The notes beneath the pieces are model-generated. The model was not told where the DNA came from and ran no database searches. It was given only the letters and a program-made list of their open reading frames with translations. This document shows, in pieces, positions 36,572 to 47,704 of a stretch of 64,000 bases of DNA. Made by a program: the position numbers and the translations under genes. Position 1 is the stretch's first letter. The number at the start of each line of letters is the position of its first letter. This DNA comes from Burkholderia guangdongensis (GTDB lineage Bacteria; Pseudomonadota; Gammaproteobacteria; Burkholderiales; Burkholderiaceae), in assembly GCF_013403875.1 (NCBI RefSeq), contig NZ_JACBNX010000016.1, positions 1 through 64,000 on the forward strand, written 5' to 3'.

Positions 36572-37030
36572 GTGCAACTGACGGAACTGATAGAAACCAC
36601 GGTCACCGGGCTCGGCTACGAGCTGGTCGACATCGAGCGCACCGGGCGCGGCATGCTCTGCATCTACATCGATCAGACCGCCGGCATTTCGCTCGACGAT
36701 TGCGAAAAGGTCACACGTCAGCTCCAGCACGTCTTGACGGTCGAAAACATCGATTACGAACGGCTCGAAGTCTCGTCCCCGGGGCTCGACCGCCCGTTGA
36801 AGAAGCTGGCCGATTTCGAGCGCTTTGCCGGCTGCGAGGCGTCGGTGACCCTGAAAAAACCGCTGGACGGGCGCAAGACGTACCGGGGCATTCTGCATGC
36901 GCCGAACGGCGAAACGATCGGTTTGGAATTTGAACGGAACAAAGGCGAGCCGGCCATGCTGGACTTTACCGTGGCTGACATCGATAAGGCCCGCCTGATT
37001 CCGCAAGTTGACTTTAGGAGCCGCAAATAA
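36572..37030 (+). CDS. rimP: Ribosome maturation factor RimP, GTG start
   Basis: A 152-residue protein with the RimP N-terminal alpha/beta domain ([21 protein letters not shown], then [14 protein letters not shown] and [13 protein letters not shown]) and C-terminal Sm-like domain ([21 protein letters not shown]). It helps 30S assembly. GTG at 36572 with GAGAGGA gives the family N-terminus MQLTELIE. It overlaps nusA by one base (TAATG), a conserved coupling. Confidence 0.95.
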   Translation: MQLTELIETTVTGLGYELVDIERTGRGMLCIYIDQTAGISLDDCEKVTRQLQHVLTVENIDYERLEVSSPGLDRPLKKLADFERFAGCEASVTLKKPLDGRKTYRGILHAPNGETIGLEFERNKGEPAMLDFTVADIDKARLIPQVDFRSRK

Positions 37031-38505
37031 TGAGTCGCGAAGTTTTGATGCTGGTGGATGCGCTGGCGCGCGAGAAGAACGTCGACAAGGAAGTCGTGCT
37101 GGGCGCGCTCGAAGCTGCGCTCGCATCGGCTTCCAAGAAGCTGTTCGACGAAGGCGCCGAAATCCGCGTCCATATCGATCGCGAAAGCGGCGAGCACGAA
37201 ACCTTCCGTCGCTGGCTCGTCGTGCCGGACGAGGCCGGCCTGCAGGAACCGGATCGCGAGATCCTGCTGTTCGAAGCGCGTGAGCAGCAGGCCGACGTCG
37301 AGGTCGGCGAGTTCATCGAGGAGCCCGTGCCGTCGATCGAGTTCGGCCGCATCGGCGCGCAGGCCGCGAAGCAGGTGATCCTGCAGCGGGTGCGCGACGC
37401 CGAGCGCGAGCAGATCCTGAACGATTACCTCGAGCGCGGCGAAAAGATCATGACCGGCACGGTGAAGCGCCTCGACAAGGGCAACTTCATCGTCGAATCG
37501 GGCCGCGTCGAAGCGCTGCTGCGCCGCGACCAGCTGATCCCGAAGGAGAACCTGCGCGTGGGCGACCGCGTGCGCGCGTACATCGCGAAGGTCGACCGCA
37601 CCGCGCGCGGCCCGCAGATCGAGCTGTCGCGCACCGCGCCCGAATTCCTGATGAAGCTGTTCGAGATGGAAGTGCCGGAGATCGAGCAGGGCCTGCTCGA
37701 GATCAAGGCGGCCGCGCGCGACCCGGGCGTGCGCGCGAAGATCGGCGTCGTCGCGTACGACAAGCGGATCGACCCGATCGGCACCTGCGTCGGCATCCGC
37801 GGTTCGCGCGTGCAGGCGGTGCGCAACGAGCTCGGTGGCGAAAACATCGACATCGTGCTATGGTCGGAAGATCCCGCCCAGTTCGTGATCGGCGCGCTCG
37901 CGCCGGCGGCGGTCCAGTCGATCGTCGTCGACGAAGAAAAGCACTCGATGGACGTCGTCGTCGACGAAAACGAGCTGGCTGTCGCGATCGGCCGCAGCGG
38001 CCAGAACGTTCGTCTTGCCAGCGAACTGACCGGCTGGCAGATCAACATCATGACGCCGGACGAATCCGCCCTGAAGCAGAACGAGGAGCGCGACACGCTG
38101 CGTGGCCTGTTCATGGCGCGTCTCGACGTCGACGAAGAAGTCGCCGACATCCTGATCGACGAAGGTTTTACGAGCCTCGAAGAGATCGCTTACGTGCCGC
38201 TCAACGAAATGCTCGAGATCGAGGCGTTCGACGAGGACACCGTGCACGAGCTGCGCAACCGCTCGCGCGACGCGCTGCTGACGATGGCGATCGCGAACGA
38301 AGAGAAGGTCGAAAATGCCGCGCTTGACCTGAAGAGCCTCGACGGCATCACGCCGGAGTTGCTCGCGAAGCTGTCCGAGCACGGCGTGCAGACGCGCGAC
38401 GATCTCGCGGAGCTGGCGGTGGACGAACTGGTCGACTTGACCGGGGTGGAAGAGGATGCCGCTAAGGCGTTGATCATGAAAGCACGTGAACACTGGTTCC
38501 AGTGA
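37030..38505 (+). CDS. nusA: Transcription termination/antitermination protein NusA
   Basis: A 491-residue NusA: N-terminal RNA polymerase-binding domain (1-125), S1 (about 135-200; [16 protein letters not shown]), two KH domains (about 205-345; [22 protein letters not shown]) and two acidic repeats at the C-terminus (about 365-490). It controls pausing, termination and antitermination, including on rRNA operons. Because it governs termination, its own attenuator-containing leader is a plausible autoregulatory target. Confidence 0.96.
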   Translation: MSREVLMLVDALAREKNVDKEVVLGALEAALASASKKLFDEGAEIRVHIDRESGEHETFRRWLVVPDEAGLQEPDREILLFEAREQQADVEVGEFIEEPVPSIEFGRIGAQAAKQVILQRVRDAEREQILNDYLERGEKIMTGTVKRLDKGNFIVESGRVEALLRRDQLIPKENLRVGDRVRAYIAKVDRTARGPQIELSRTAPEFLMKLFEMEVPEIEQGLLEIKAAARDPGVRAKIGVVAYDKRIDPIGTCVGIRGSRVQAVRNELGGENIDIVLWSEDPAQFVIGALAPAAVQSIVVDEEKHSMDVVVDENELAVAIGRSGQNVRLASELTGWQINIMTPDESALKQNEERDTLRGLFMARLDVDEEVADILIDEGFTSLEEIAYVPLNEMLEIEAFDEDTVHELRNRSRDALLTMAIANEEKVENAALDLKSLDGITPELLAKLSEHGVQTRDDLAELAVDELVDLTGVEEDAAKALIMKAREHWFQ

Positions 38506-38596
38506 GAAATGACCATGGCGCACTGATTTGATGGCGGCCGTATGGCCTGACCCGATGCTAACCGCAAGGAATCGGTCCTTGCACTAAGAGGAATGA

Positions 38597-41548
38597 ATGG
38601 CGAGTAACAACGTAGCCCAATTTGCCGCGGAACTGAAAATGCCTGCTGGTGTGCTGCTCGAACAGCTGCAGGCAGCGGGCGTCCAGAAAGCGAGTGAAGA
38701 CGATGCGCTGTCCGAGACGGACAAGGCGCGTCTGCTCGATCATTTGCGCAAGTCGCACGGCGCGACCGACGGCGACAAGCGCAAGATCACGCTGACCCGC
38801 AAGCATACGTCGGAGATCAAGCAGTCCGACGCAACGGGCAAGGCTCGCACCATTCAGGTGGAGGTGCGCAAGAAGCGCACGTTCGTCAAGCGTGACGACG
38901 TGAGCGACACCGGCACCGACCAGGGTCAGCCGCAGGCCGCCGAAGCGGAAGACGACGCCGAGCTGAAGCGCCGCGAGGAAGAGGCGCGCCGCGAGGCCGA
39001 GCTGCTCGAGCAGCAGGCGCAGGAACTGCGCGAGCGCCAGGAGCGTCTCGAGCGCGAGGAAGCGGAGCGCCGCGCCCGCGAGGAAGCGGCCGAGGCCGAG
39101 CGCCGTCGCGCCGAGGAAGAGGCGGCGGCGAAGCGTGCCGCGGCCGAGACGGCCGCGCAGCAGGCTGCCGCCGCGCAGCAGGCCGCGGTGGCCGCGCAGG
39201 AAGCGCGCACGCAGCCCGTGCAGGACGAAGCGCAATCCGCTCAGTCCGCGCAATCCGCGCAGGACGAAGCGCGCGCCGCGGCTGAACGCGCCGCGCAGCG
39301 CGAAGCGGCGAAGAAGGCCGAGGACGCCGCGCGTGAAGCGGCCGAGAAGGCGCGCGCCGAGCAGGAAGAGATCCGCAAGCGCCGCGAAGCCGCCGAGGCG
39401 GAAGCGCGCGCGATTCGCGAGATGATGAACACGCCGCGCAAGGCCGTGGTCAAGGCGGTCGAGCCGCCGAAGCCGGTCGAGCCGCCGAAGCCCGCCGAAG
39501 CGAAGGGCACGCTGCACAAGCCGGCGAAGCCGGAAGGCGCGCAGGCGCGTCCGGCCGTGAAGAAGCCGGCCGGTGCGGCGCCCGCCACCACGCCGGCGGC
39601 GCCGGGTGCCGGCGATCGCGCGAAGAAGCCCGCCGGCAAGGGCGGCTGGCAGGACGACGCCGCGAAGCGTCGCGGTATCAAGACGCGCGGCGATTCGAGC
39701 GGCGGTGTCGACCGCGGCTGGCGCGGTGGCCCGAAGGGGCGCGGCAAGCACCAGGACAGCGGGTCGTCGTTCCAGGCGCCGACCGAACCGATCATCCGTG
39801 AAGTGCACGTGCCGGAAACGATTTCCGTCGCGGATCTCGCGCACAAGATGTCCGTGAAGGCCTCCGAAGTCATCAAGGTGATGATGAAGATGGGCCAGAT
39901 GGTCACGATCAACCAGGTGCTCGACCAGGAAACGGCGATGATCGTCGTCGAGGAGCTCGGCCACCGCGCGGTCGCCGCGAAGCTCGACGATCCGGAAGCG
40001 CTGCTCGTCGAAGGCGAGACCAGCAACGATGCGGAGCAACTGCCGCGTCCGCCGGTCGTCACCGTGATGGGCCACGTCGACCACGGCAAGACGTCGCTGC
40101 TCGACTACATCCGTCGCGCGAAGGTCGCGGCGGGCGAAGCGGGCGGCATTACGCAGCACATCGGCGCGTATCACGTCGAAACGCCGCGCGGCGTCGTCAC
40201 GTTCCTCGACACGCCGGGCCACGAGGCGTTCACCGCGATGCGTGCGCGCGGCGCGAAGGCGACCGACATCGTCGTGCTGGTGGTGGCGGCGGACGACGGC
40301 GTGATGCCGCAGACGAAGGAAGCGATCTCGCATGCGAAGGCGGGCGGCGTGCCGATCGTCGTCGCGATCAACAAGATCGACAAGCCGGATGCGAATACGG
40401 ACCGCGTGAAGCAGGAACTCGTCGCGGAAGGCGTCGTGCCGGAAGAGTACGGCGGCGATTCGCCGTTCGTGCCGGTGTCGGCGAAGACCGGCGCGGGCAT
40501 CGACGATCTGCTCGAGAACGTGCTGCTGCAGGCCGAGGTGCTCGAGCTGACGTCGCCGATCGTGGCGCCGGCGAAGGGCCTCGTGATCGAAGCGAAGCTC
40601 GACAAGGGCAAGGGCCCGGTCGCGACGGTGCTGGTGCAGTCGGGCACGCTCAATCGCGGCGACATCGTGCTCGCGGGCACGGCCTACGGCCGCGTGCGCG
40701 CGATGCTCGACGAGAACGGCAAGCCGACGAAGGAAGCCGGCCCGTCGATTCCGGTCGAGATCCAGGGCCTGTCCGAAGTGCCGGGCGCGGGCGAGGAAGT
40801 GATCGTGCTGCCGGACGAGCGCAAGGCGCGCGAAATCGCGCTGTTCCGTCAGGGCAAGTTCCGCGACGTGAAGCTCGCGAAGCAGCAGGCCGCGAAGCTC
40901 GAAAGCATGCTCGAGCAGATGGGCGAAGGCGAAGTGCAGAACCTGCCGCTCATCATCAAGGCCGACGTGCAGGGCTCGCAGGAAGCGCTCGTGCAGTCGC
41001 TGCTCAAGCTGTCGACCGACGAAGTGCGCGTGCAGATCGTGCACAGCGCGGTGGGTGGCATCAGCGAAAGCGACGTCAACCTCGCGACGGCGTCGAAGGC
41101 GGTCATCATCGGCTTCAACACGCGCGCCGACGCGCAGGCCCGCAAGCTCGCCGAGGCGAACGGCATCGACATCCGCTACTACAACATCATCTACGACGCG
41201 GTGGATGAGGTGAAGGCCGCGATGTCGGGCATGCTCGCGCCGGAGAAGCGCGAAGTCATCACCGGCATGGTCGAGGTGCGCCAGGTGTTCAAGGTGCCGA
41301 AGGTCGGCGCGGTTGCAGGCTGTATGGTCACGGACGGCGTGGTCAAGCGCACGTCGTCGGTGCGCGTGCTGCGCAACAACGTCGTGATCTTCACCGGCGA
41401 GCTCGATTCGCTGAAGCGCTTCAAGGACGACGTGAAGGAAGTCAAGCAGGGCTTCGAGTGCGGTATGTCGGTGAAGAACTTCAACGACATCGTCGAAGGC
41501 GACCAGTTCGAAGTGTTCGAGGTGACCGAAGTCGCCCGGACGCTGTAA
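38597..41548 (+). CDS. infB: Translation initiation factor IF-2
   Basis: A 983-residue IF-2. The N-terminal IF2_N domain (about 1-50) is followed by a long charged Glu/Arg/Ala coiled segment (about 110-280), a Pro/Lys linker, a second IF2_N (about 400-450), then the G domain with GHVDHGKTS near residue 492, DTPGHE and NKID, and the C-terminal beta-barrels that bind fMet-tRNA. It joins initiator tRNA and 50S subunits in initiation. A GAGGAATG precedes the ATG. Internal starts giving shorter isoforms are possible but not assessed. Confidence 0.96.
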   Translation: MASNNVAQFAAELKMPAGVLLEQLQAAGVQKASEDDALSETDKARLLDHLRKSHGATDGDKRKITLTRKHTSEIKQSDATGKARTIQVEVRKKRTFVKRDDVSDTGTDQGQPQAAEAEDDAELKRREEEARREAELLEQQAQELRERQERLEREEAERRAREEAAEAERRRAEEEAAAKRAAAETAAQQAAAAQQAAVAAQEARTQPVQDEAQSAQSAQSAQDEARAAAERAAQREAAKKAEDAAREAAEKARAEQEEIRKRREAAEAEARAIREMMNTPRKAVVKAVEPPKPVEPPKPAEAKGTLHKPAKPEGAQARPAVKKPAGAAPATTPAAPGAGDRAKKPAGKGGWQDDAAKRRGIKTRGDSSGGVDRGWRGGPKGRGKHQDSGSSFQAPTEPIIREVHVPETISVADLAHKMSVKASEVIKVMMKMGQMVTINQVLDQETAMIVVEELGHRAVAAKLDDPEALLVEGETSNDAEQLPRPPVVTVMGHVDHGKTSLLDYIRRAKVAAGEAGGITQHIGAYHVETPRGVVTFLDTPGHEAFTAMRARGAKATDIVVLVVAADDGVMPQTKEAISHAKAGGVPIVVAINKIDKPDANTDRVKQELVAEGVVPEEYGGDSPFVPVSAKTGAGIDDLLENVLLQAEVLELTSPIVAPAKGLVIEAKLDKGKGPVATVLVQSGTLNRGDIVLAGTAYGRVRAMLDENGKPTKEAGPSIPVEIQGLSEVPGAGEEVIVLPDERKAREIALFRQGKFRDVKLAKQQAAKLESMLEQMGEGEVQNLPLIIKADVQGSQEALVQSLLKLSTDEVRVQIVHSAVGGISESDVNLATASKAVIIGFNTRADAQARKLAEANGIDIRYYNIIYDAVDEVKAAMSGMLAPEKREVITGMVEVRQVFKVPKVGAVAGCMVTDGVVKRTSSVRVLRNNVVIFTGELDSLKRFKDDVKEVKQGFECGMSVKNFNDIVEGDQFEVFEVTEVARTL

Positions 41549-41662
41549 ACACGGCGCAACGGCTCCTGGGCGGGATGGGCGTGAGCCTGTCCCGCCCATT
41601 TTCATGACGGCTCGCTTTGCGCGGGCCGTGGCCTTTTCGCCAAACCGGATCATCGATCGATC

Positions 41663-42031
41663 ATGACGAAGAAACGTACTTCCCCCAATCGCAACGTGCA
41701 GATCGCGGACCAGATTCAGCGCGACCTGTCCGAGCTCATCATGCGCGAGGTCAAGGATCCGCGCATCGGTATCGTGACCATCCAGAGCGTCGAGCTGACG
41801 CCGGACTACGCGCACGCGAAGATCTACTTCACGGTGCTGACCGGCAAACCGGTGGATACGCAGGACGCGCTCAATCACGCGGCCGGCCATCTGCGCAATC
41901 TGCTGTTCAAGCGGCTGCACATCCATACGGTGCCGACGCTGCATTTCCATTACGACCAGACGACCGAAAAGGCGCTCGAGATGTCGCGCCTGATCGAAGA
42001 AGCCAACGCGTCGCGCGCGAAGGACGACTGA
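41663..42031 (+). CDS. rbfA: Ribosome-binding factor A
   Basis: A 122-residue KH-like protein: [47 protein letters not shown], with the usual [21 protein letters not shown] end. It binds immature 30S subunits for 16S rRNA 5' processing and cold adaptation. It follows infB by 114 bases and precedes truB, the normal order. The 82-base gap to truB contains near-repeats of AGTTCCGTCCG. Confidence 0.95.
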   Translation: MTKKRTSPNRNVQIADQIQRDLSELIMREVKDPRIGIVTIQSVELTPDYAHAKIYFTVLTGKPVDTQDALNHAAGHLRNLLFKRLHIHTVPTLHFHYDQTTEKALEMSRLIEEANASRAKDD

Positions 42032-42113
42032 GTCTCGTCCGTCGGGTTCCGTTCGCGTAGTTCCGTCCGCCGAGTTCCGTCCGCGAGTTTCATCCGATTC
42101 ATCCGCCTGATCC

Positions 42114-43049
42114 ATGAAGACTGTTGCCCCCCAACGTCCGCGCGTGCCCCGGCGCGCGCTGGACGGCGTGCTGCTGCTCGACAAGCCCGTCGGCCTGTCG
42201 AGCAACGACGCGCTGATCCGCGCGAAACGCCTCTATCTCGCGAAGAAGGCCGGCCACACCGGCACCCTCGATCCGCTCGCGTCCGGCCTGCTGCCGCTTT
42301 GCTTCGGCGAAGCGACGAAGTTCTCGCAGGATCTGCTCGAAGCCGACAAGACCTACGAAGCGACGATGCGCGTCGGCGTGCGCACGACGACCGGCGACGC
42401 GGAGGGCGACGTGCTCGACACGCGCGCGGTGACCTGCGACCGTGCGGAGGTCGACGCGGCGCTCGCGCGATTCACCGGCGAGATCGTGCAGGTGCCGCCG
42501 ATGTATTCGGCGCTCAAGCGCGACGGCAAACCGTTGTACGAATACGCGCGGGCCGGCCAGACGGTCGAGCGGGAAGGGCGCCGCGTGACGATCCACGCGC
42601 TCGAACTGCTCGCGTGCGAGCTGCCCGACGTGACGTTTCGCGTGACCTGCAGCAAGGGCACGTACGTGCGCACGCTCGCCGAGGATATCGGCGAGGCGCT
42701 CGGCTGCGGCGCGCACCTGACGATGCTGCGCCGCACCGGCGTTGGCGCGCTGACGCTCGAGCACGCGGTGACGCTCGACGCGTTGTCCGATGCGGACGAC
42801 GCGGCGCGCGACGCGTGGCTGCAGCCGGTCGACGCGCTGCTGTCGACGTTCCCGCTCGTGCGGCTGGACGACGCGTGCGCGAAGCGCTTCCTGCACGGGC
42901 AGCGGCTGCGCTTGTCCGAGCTGGCGCCGATCGACGCGAACGAGGGCGAGCGCGTGCGCGTGTACGACGCGACGCGGCTGCTCGGCGTCGCGCGCGCGGC
43001 GAACGGCGTGCTCGCGCCGGAGCGGCTCGTCGTGACGGCGGCGGCTTGA
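42114..43049 (+). CDS. truB: tRNA pseudouridine-55 synthase TruB
   Basis: A 311-residue enzyme. GVLLLDKPVGLSSNDAL opens the fold and GHTGTLDPLASGLLPLCFGEATKF carries the catalytic Asp; RFTGEIVQVPPMYSALKRDGKPLYEYAR and the C-terminal RLGVARA-like PUA tail complete it. It makes the T-loop pseudouridine of tRNAs. It closes the rimP-nusA-infB-rbfA-truB operon and is followed by a terminator. Confidence 0.96.
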   Translation: MKTVAPQRPRVPRRALDGVLLLDKPVGLSSNDALIRAKRLYLAKKAGHTGTLDPLASGLLPLCFGEATKFSQDLLEADKTYEATMRVGVRTTTGDAEGDVLDTRAVTCDRAEVDAALARFTGEIVQVPPMYSALKRDGKPLYEYARAGQTVEREGRRVTIHALELLACELPDVTFRVTCSKGTYVRTLAEDIGEALGCGAHLTMLRRTGVGALTLEHAVTLDALSDADDAARDAWLQPVDALLSTFPLVRLDDACAKRFLHGQRLRLSELAPIDANEGERVRVYDATRLLGVARAANGVLAPERLVVTAAA

Positions 43050-43100
43050 AATGAATGCCGAGTCGCCGACGCGCTTGCGCGCGGCGGCCGTGCGAAGACG

Positions 43101-43135
43101 AAAAAAAGCCCGGTCGGTAATCGACCGGGCTTTTT
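43101..43135. terminator. Bidirectional terminator between truB and emrB
   Basis: AAAAAGCCCGGTCG / CGACCGGGCTTTTT stem around GTAAT, with T-runs on both strands; it serves the two convergent operons. Confidence 0.9.
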
Positions 43136-43159
43136 GCGTTGCTGCGGGAGGCGGGCCGC

Positions 43160-44719
43160 TCAGTGCGCCGCTGACGCGGCCGCGCCCGCATCGCCGCCGC
43201 CCGAGCGGTCGGGTTTCGTGATCCAGATCAGCCCGATCAGCACGACGAAGATCGCCGACGACAGATAGAACAGATCGTTCACGCCGAGCTGCGCGGCCTG
43301 CTGCGTCGCGAGATTGTTGATCAGCCCGCTCGCCTGCTGGTCGGTCAGACCGAGTTGGCCGAGTTGCGTGACGGTCTGGTTGAACGTCGGGTTGTACAGG
43401 TTCGCCTGCTCGACGAGCTGCGCGTGATGCATGCTGTTCCGGTGATCCCACGCGGTCTGGAAGATCGACGTGCCGATGCCGCCGCACATGATCCGCACGA
43501 AGTTCGACAGCCCCGACGCAGCCGGAATCCGGTGCCCCGGCAGGCCGGACAGCGTGATCGACACGAGCGGGATGAAAAGCCCGGCCATCCCGATGCCTTG
43601 CACGAGCGTCGGTAGCGTCAGCGCCCATGTGTCGACGCCGGTCGTGTAGCGCGAGCGCATCCAGAAGCACAGCGCGAACACGAGGAACGCGGCGGTCGCG
43701 ATGTAGCGCGGGTCGGTGCGCGGCAGGAACTTGCCGGTCAGCGGCGACAGCAGGATCGCGAACAGCCCGACGGGCGCGAGCACGAGGCCGGCGTCGGTCG
43801 CGGTGTAGCCGAGCTGCGTTTGCAGCCACAGCGGCAGCAGCACGAGGTTGCCGAAGTAGAGGCCGTAGCCGACCGCGAGCGCGACCGTGCCGCCGGTGAA
43901 GTTCCGCCGGCCGAACAGCGACAGGTCGACGACCGGGTGCTCCGCCGTCAGTTCCCAGACCACGAAGAACGCGAACGCGATGACCGCGACGAGCGCGAGC
44001 ACGATGATCGACGTCGACGAGAACCAGTCGAGGTCCTTGCCCTTGTCGAGCATGATCTGCAGCGAGCCGACCCAGAGGACGAGCAACGTGAGGCCGACGC
44101 CGTCGATCGGCGCGCGGCGCACCGTCGATTCACGCTTGCGGTAGACCGTCCAGGTCGCGGCCGCCGCGGCGATCCCGACCGGGATGTTCACGTAGAAGAT
44201 CCACGGCCACGAGTAGTTGTCGGAGATCCAGCCGCCGAGGATCGGGCCGGCGACGGGCGCGATCAGCGTCGTCATCGACCACAACGCGAGCGCCATCGGC
44301 GCCTTGGCGCGCGGGTAGCTCGAGAGCAGCAGCGCCTGCGACAGCGGGATCATCGGGCCCGCGACCGCGCCTTGAATCACGCGCGACGCGAGCAGGAACG
44401 GCAGCGTCGGCGCGAGCCCGCACATCCACGACGACACGACGAACAGCAGGATCGACGCGAGGAACAGCCGCACCTGGCCGATGCGGTCGGTGAGCCAGCC
44501 GGTCAGCGGCACCGAGATCGCGTTCGCGACCGCGAACGACGTGATGACCCATGTACCCTGGTCGGCCGACACGCCGAGGTCGCCCGAGATCGTCGGGATA
44601 GCGACGTTCGCGATCGACGTATCGAGCACGTTCATGAACACGGCGAGCGACACCGCGATCGTGCCGACCACGAGTTGCCCGCCCGAGAGCGGCGGATGGG
44701 AGACGGGGGCCTGTGCCAT
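43160..44719 (-). CDS. emrB: DHA2 family drug efflux MFS permease (EmrB type)
   Basis: A 519-residue permease with 14 hydrophobic segments. Motif C of drug antiporters (GPxxGGWI: GPILGGWISDNYSWPWIFYVNIPVG) and the early motif DTSIANVAIPTISGDL with WLTDRIGQVRLF mark the DHA2/EmrB-QacA family. It pumps hydrophobic drugs by proton antiport through a tripartite channel with EmrA and the outer membrane factor encoded upstream. It is 12 bases after emrA. Confidence 0.93.
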   Translation of the reverse strand: MAQAPVSHPPLSGGQLVVGTIAVSLAVFMNVLDTSIANVAIPTISGDLGVSADQGTWVITSFAVANAISVPLTGWLTDRIGQVRLFLASILLFVVSSWMCGLAPTLPFLLASRVIQGAVAGPMIPLSQALLLSSYPRAKAPMALALWSMTTLIAPVAGPILGGWISDNYSWPWIFYVNIPVGIAAAAATWTVYRKRESTVRRAPIDGVGLTLLVLWVGSLQIMLDKGKDLDWFSSTSIIVLALVAVIAFAFFVVWELTAEHPVVDLSLFGRRNFTGGTVALAVGYGLYFGNLVLLPLWLQTQLGYTATDAGLVLAPVGLFAILLSPLTGKFLPRTDPRYIATAAFLVFALCFWMRSRYTTGVDTWALTLPTLVQGIGMAGLFIPLVSITLSGLPGHRIPAASGLSNFVRIMCGGIGTSIFQTAWDHRNSMHHAQLVEQANLYNPTFNQTVTQLGQLGLTDQQASGLINNLATQQAAQLGVNDLFYLSSAIFVVLIGLIWITKPDRSGGGDAGAAASAAH

Positions 44720-44731
44720 GTCGTTGCGGTG

Positions 44732-45979
44732 TTACATCAGTTTCGCGGCTGCGGTCGGCACTGCCGGCTTGGCCGGCGCGGCTTGCTGCGTCGCGGCCGC
44801 CGTCGCGTTTGTGCCCGCGTTTGTGCCCGCGTTTTCCGCGATGATGCGCGCGATTTCGGCATCGGCCTCGTTGCCGTACTTCGCGAACACGTCGGTCTGA
44901 TAGACGGTGTTCGGCACGTTGGCGAGCTGGTCGCCGTTCTCGTTCTTGATGTCGACGTCGGCCTGCATCGACAGGCCGATGCGCAGCGGGTGATCGTGCA
45001 GATCCTTCGGATCGATCTCGATGCGCACCGGCAGGCGCTGCACGACCTTGATCCAGTTGCCGGTCGCGTTCTGCGCGGGCAGCAGCGAGAACGCCGCGCC
45101 GGTGCCGGCCGAGAAGCCGACGACCTTGCCGTGATAGATGACCGAGGAGCCGTAGATGTCGGCGCTCAGCTCGACCGGCTGGCCGATGCGCATGTGCTTG
45201 AGCTGCACTTCCTTGAAGTTCGCGTCGACCCAGACAGCGGAGAGCGGCACCACCGACATCAGCGGCGTGCCCGGCGACACGCGCTGGCCGACCTGCACCG
45301 AGCGCTTTGCGACGTAGCCGTCGACCGGCGCGGGCAGCGTGTTGCGCGCGTTCGCGAGGTACGCGTCGCGAACCTTCGCGGCGGCGGCGAGCACGTTCGG
45401 CTGCGTCGAAATCGTCGTGTTCGCGGTCAGCGCGCGGTTCGACGTGAGCTGCTGCTCGGCGGCGTCGAGCGACGCCTGCGCGGCATTCACCGCGTCGCGC
45501 GCGTGCGAGATTTCTTCCTGCGACACGGCGCCCGTCTGCGCGACCGAGACGCGGCGGCGCAGATCGTCCTGGGCCTTCGACAGGTCCGACTGACGCAGCG
45601 CGACCTGCGCGCGGTACTGGTCGTCGTTGGCGAACAGGCCGCGGACCTGGCGCACCGTCTGCGCGAGGTTCGCCTCGGCCTGCTGCAGCGCGACCTGCGA
45701 ATCGGCCGGATCGAGCAGCACGAGCGGATCGCCGGCCTTCACGGTCTGCGTGTCGTCAGCCTTCACCGCGATCACGGTGCCGACCACTTGCGGCGTGATC
45801 TGCACGACGTTGCCGTTCACGTACGCGTCGTCGGTCGATTCATGGAAGCGCGCGACGAGGAAGTAGTAGAGGCCGTACGCGATGGCCGCGATCACGATGA
45901 CCGCGACCAGCAGCGTCATCATTCGCTTGCGCTTGCCGTTGTTCGCTTGGGCGGCGGCGTTTTGTTGAGGGTCGCTCAT
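44732..45979 (-). CDS. emrA: EmrA-like membrane fusion protein
   Basis: A 415-residue HlyD/EmrA protein: one N-terminal membrane segment (about 21-42), a barrel-sandwich half (VQITPQVVGTVIAVKADDTQTVKAGDPLVLLDP), a long coiled-coil hairpin (about 95-200) and the second half with GYVAKRSVQVGQRVSPGTPLM. It bridges EmrB and the outer membrane factor. The tail after residue 385 is a Thr/Ala-rich segment with NAGTNAGTNAT repeats. It follows the outer membrane factor gene by 54 bases. Confidence 0.93.
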   Translation of the reverse strand: MSDPQQNAAAQANNGKRKRMMTLLVAVIVIAAIAYGLYYFLVARFHESTDDAYVNGNVVQITPQVVGTVIAVKADDTQTVKAGDPLVLLDPADSQVALQQAEANLAQTVRQVRGLFANDDQYRAQVALRQSDLSKAQDDLRRRVSVAQTGAVSQEEISHARDAVNAAQASLDAAEQQLTSNRALTANTTISTQPNVLAAAAKVRDAYLANARNTLPAPVDGYVAKRSVQVGQRVSPGTPLMSVVPLSAVWVDANFKEVQLKHMRIGQPVELSADIYGSSVIYHGKVVGFSAGTGAAFSLLPAQNATGNWIKVVQRLPVRIEIDPKDLHDHPLRIGLSMQADVDIKNENGDQLANVPNTVYQTDVFAKYGNEADAEIARIIAENAGTNAGTNATAAATQQAAPAKPAVPTAAAKLM

Positions 45980-46033
45980 GGCGAGTTTCTCCGTCCGTTA
46001 TGTCGAGTGTCTGCGTGTTGGGGAGCGCGCGGG

Positions 46034-47617
46034 TCAGTTTGCGGCCTGAGCGGCGGGCTGGGAAGCGGGCTGAGCGGCGGGCTGAGCGGCAGGCTGAGAA
46101 GCGGGCTGAGAAGCAGCCTGCGGCCCGGATTGCGCGGGCGCGGCGCCGGTCGCATCGGGCGCCGCGAGGCGCGTGCCGGTCGCGTCGAAGCCGCCGCCGA
46201 GCGCCTTGATCAGCGCGATCTGCATGTCGCGCCGGCGCATCTTCAGGTTCGTCACGGTCTGCTCCGCGGCGAGGCGGCTGCTGTCCGCGCTCAGCACCTG
46301 CAATTGCGGCGACAGACCCGCCTTGTAGCGAATCACCGCGAGCTCGTACGCGTGCGTCGACGCGTCGAGCGCGCGCTGCGCGTCGTCCATCTGCCGGTCG
46401 ACCGAGCGGATCGACGCGACCTGCGTCGCGACGTCGTTCAGCGCGCCGATCAGCGCCTGGTTGTAGTTCGCGACGGACAGGTCGAAGTCCGCGTAGCGGC
46501 CCTTGAGCTGCGCGCGCAGCGCGCCGGCGTCGAAGATCGGCAGATGGATCGCCGGGCCGAACTGCGCCTGCCGGCTGCCGAAGTTCAGGAATTTGCCCCA
46601 GCCGAACGCATCGAAGCCGAAGCCGGCCGCGAGGTTCACGTCCGGGAAGAATTCGGCCTTCGCTTCCTTCACGTCGTGCATCGCGGCTTCGACCTGCCAG
46701 CGCGCGGCGACGATGTCCGGACGGCGCGACACCAGATCGGCCGGCAGGTTGCCCGGCAGCGCGACGGCGCCGCCCGGGTTCAGCACCGGCGCGGCGATCT
46801 GCAGGCCGCGATCCGGCCCCTTGCCGAGCAACGCGGCGAGCTGGTAGCGCACGGTCGTGATCTGGCCGTCGAGGTCGGACAGCGACGCCTGCGTGGTCGC
46901 GATGTTGCCGCGCGCGGTCTGCCGCTCGACGTTCGTGTCGAGGCCGGCGGACACGCGGCCGTCGGTGATCCTGCCGACGCTCTGGCGGTTCGCGATCTCG
47001 CGCTGCGCGATGTCGCGCAGCGCATAAAGCTGCGCGAGCTGGTTGTACGTGCGCGCGACCGACGCGGCGAGCGTGATCCGCGCCTGCTGCATGTCGGCTT
47101 CGGCGGCCTTTTCCTGCGAGACCGCGGTGTGCAGGCGCTCGCGGTTCTTGCCCCACAGATCGAGATCCCACGACGCGCTCGCGAGCACGTTGTTCTCGCT
47201 GTACCACTGGCCGCCGTACGGCGGCGGGAAGAGGGCGTTGCCCGAGTAGAGCTCGCGGGTCCACGAGTAGCTGGCCTCGGCCTTCGGCAGCAGCGACGAG
47301 CGCGACGACTCGATGTACGACGACGCCTTCGCGATCCGCGCCTGCGCCTGCGCGATGGTCGGATTGCCCGCGAGCGCCTCGTCGATCAGCTTCGGCAGCT
47401 GCGGATCGCCGAACTGGCCGGCCCAGTCGAGCGTGGGCCAGTTGCCGCCCTCGGCGGGCAGGCTCTGCGTGGTTTCGAATTGCGACGCGGGGGCGATCTG
47501 CTTGTCACTCTTGATGCCGAAGTAGTTCGCGCAGCCCGCCAGCGCCAGCGCGGCAACCGCGGCGGCGACGGCGGTCCGGTACGACCCGGCTCGCACGGAC
47601 AACGGGGAGGAATTCAT
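46034..47617 (-). CDS. RND/MFS outer membrane factor lipoprotein, NodT family
   Basis: A 527-residue OprM-like channel. The signal peptide ends in lipobox ALAGC (Cys29). Two OEP repeats follow, with WDLDLWGKNRERLHTAVSQEKAAEADMQQARITLAASVARTYNQLAQL in the first and FDAGALRAQLKGRYAD in the second. The C-terminus is a low-complexity AASQPASQPAAQ repeat. It gives the outer membrane exit for EmrAB. A GTG at 47653 with AAGGGA is an alternative start adding 12 residues. It lies 87 bases after marR. Confidence 0.9.
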   Translation of the reverse strand: MNSSPLSVRAGSYRTAVAAAVAALALAGCANYFGIKSDKQIAPASQFETTQSLPAEGGNWPTLDWAGQFGDPQLPKLIDEALAGNPTIAQAQARIAKASSYIESSRSSLLPKAEASYSWTRELYSGNALFPPPYGGQWYSENNVLASASWDLDLWGKNRERLHTAVSQEKAAEADMQQARITLAASVARTYNQLAQLYALRDIAQREIANRQSVGRITDGRVSAGLDTNVERQTARGNIATTQASLSDLDGQITTVRYQLAALLGKGPDRGLQIAAPVLNPGGAVALPGNLPADLVSRRPDIVAARWQVEAAMHDVKEAKAEFFPDVNLAAGFGFDAFGWGKFLNFGSRQAQFGPAIHLPIFDAGALRAQLKGRYADFDLSVANYNQALIGALNDVATQVASIRSVDRQMDDAQRALDASTHAYELAVIRYKAGLSPQLQVLSADSSRLAAEQTVTNLKMRRRDMQIALIKALGGGFDATGTRLAAPDATGAAPAQSGPQAASQPASQPAAQPAAQPASQPAAQAAN

Positions 47618-47704
47618 CGCGCTGATCTCTGACTCGGAATGGATGGTGGACACTGCAAGGATTCCCTTACATTGATCTGTCTGAATTGATTGTTATGGCA
47701 TGAA

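Noticed and set aside
38558..42205. A 1215-codon open frame on the minus strand opposite infB and rbfA
   Set aside because: It is antisense to genes with clear homology, and its product is a His/Arg/Leu-rich sequence typical of shadow frames in GC-rich DNA.
43060..43160. Prophage or integrative element boundary near truB
   Set aside because: The region is an ordinary bidirectional terminator between convergent operons.
43820..47632. A 1270-codon open frame on the plus strand opposite the efflux operon
   Set aside because: It is antisense to emrB, emrA and the outer membrane factor and has only Arg/Glu/Val-rich shadow composition, with no domain or ribosome site.
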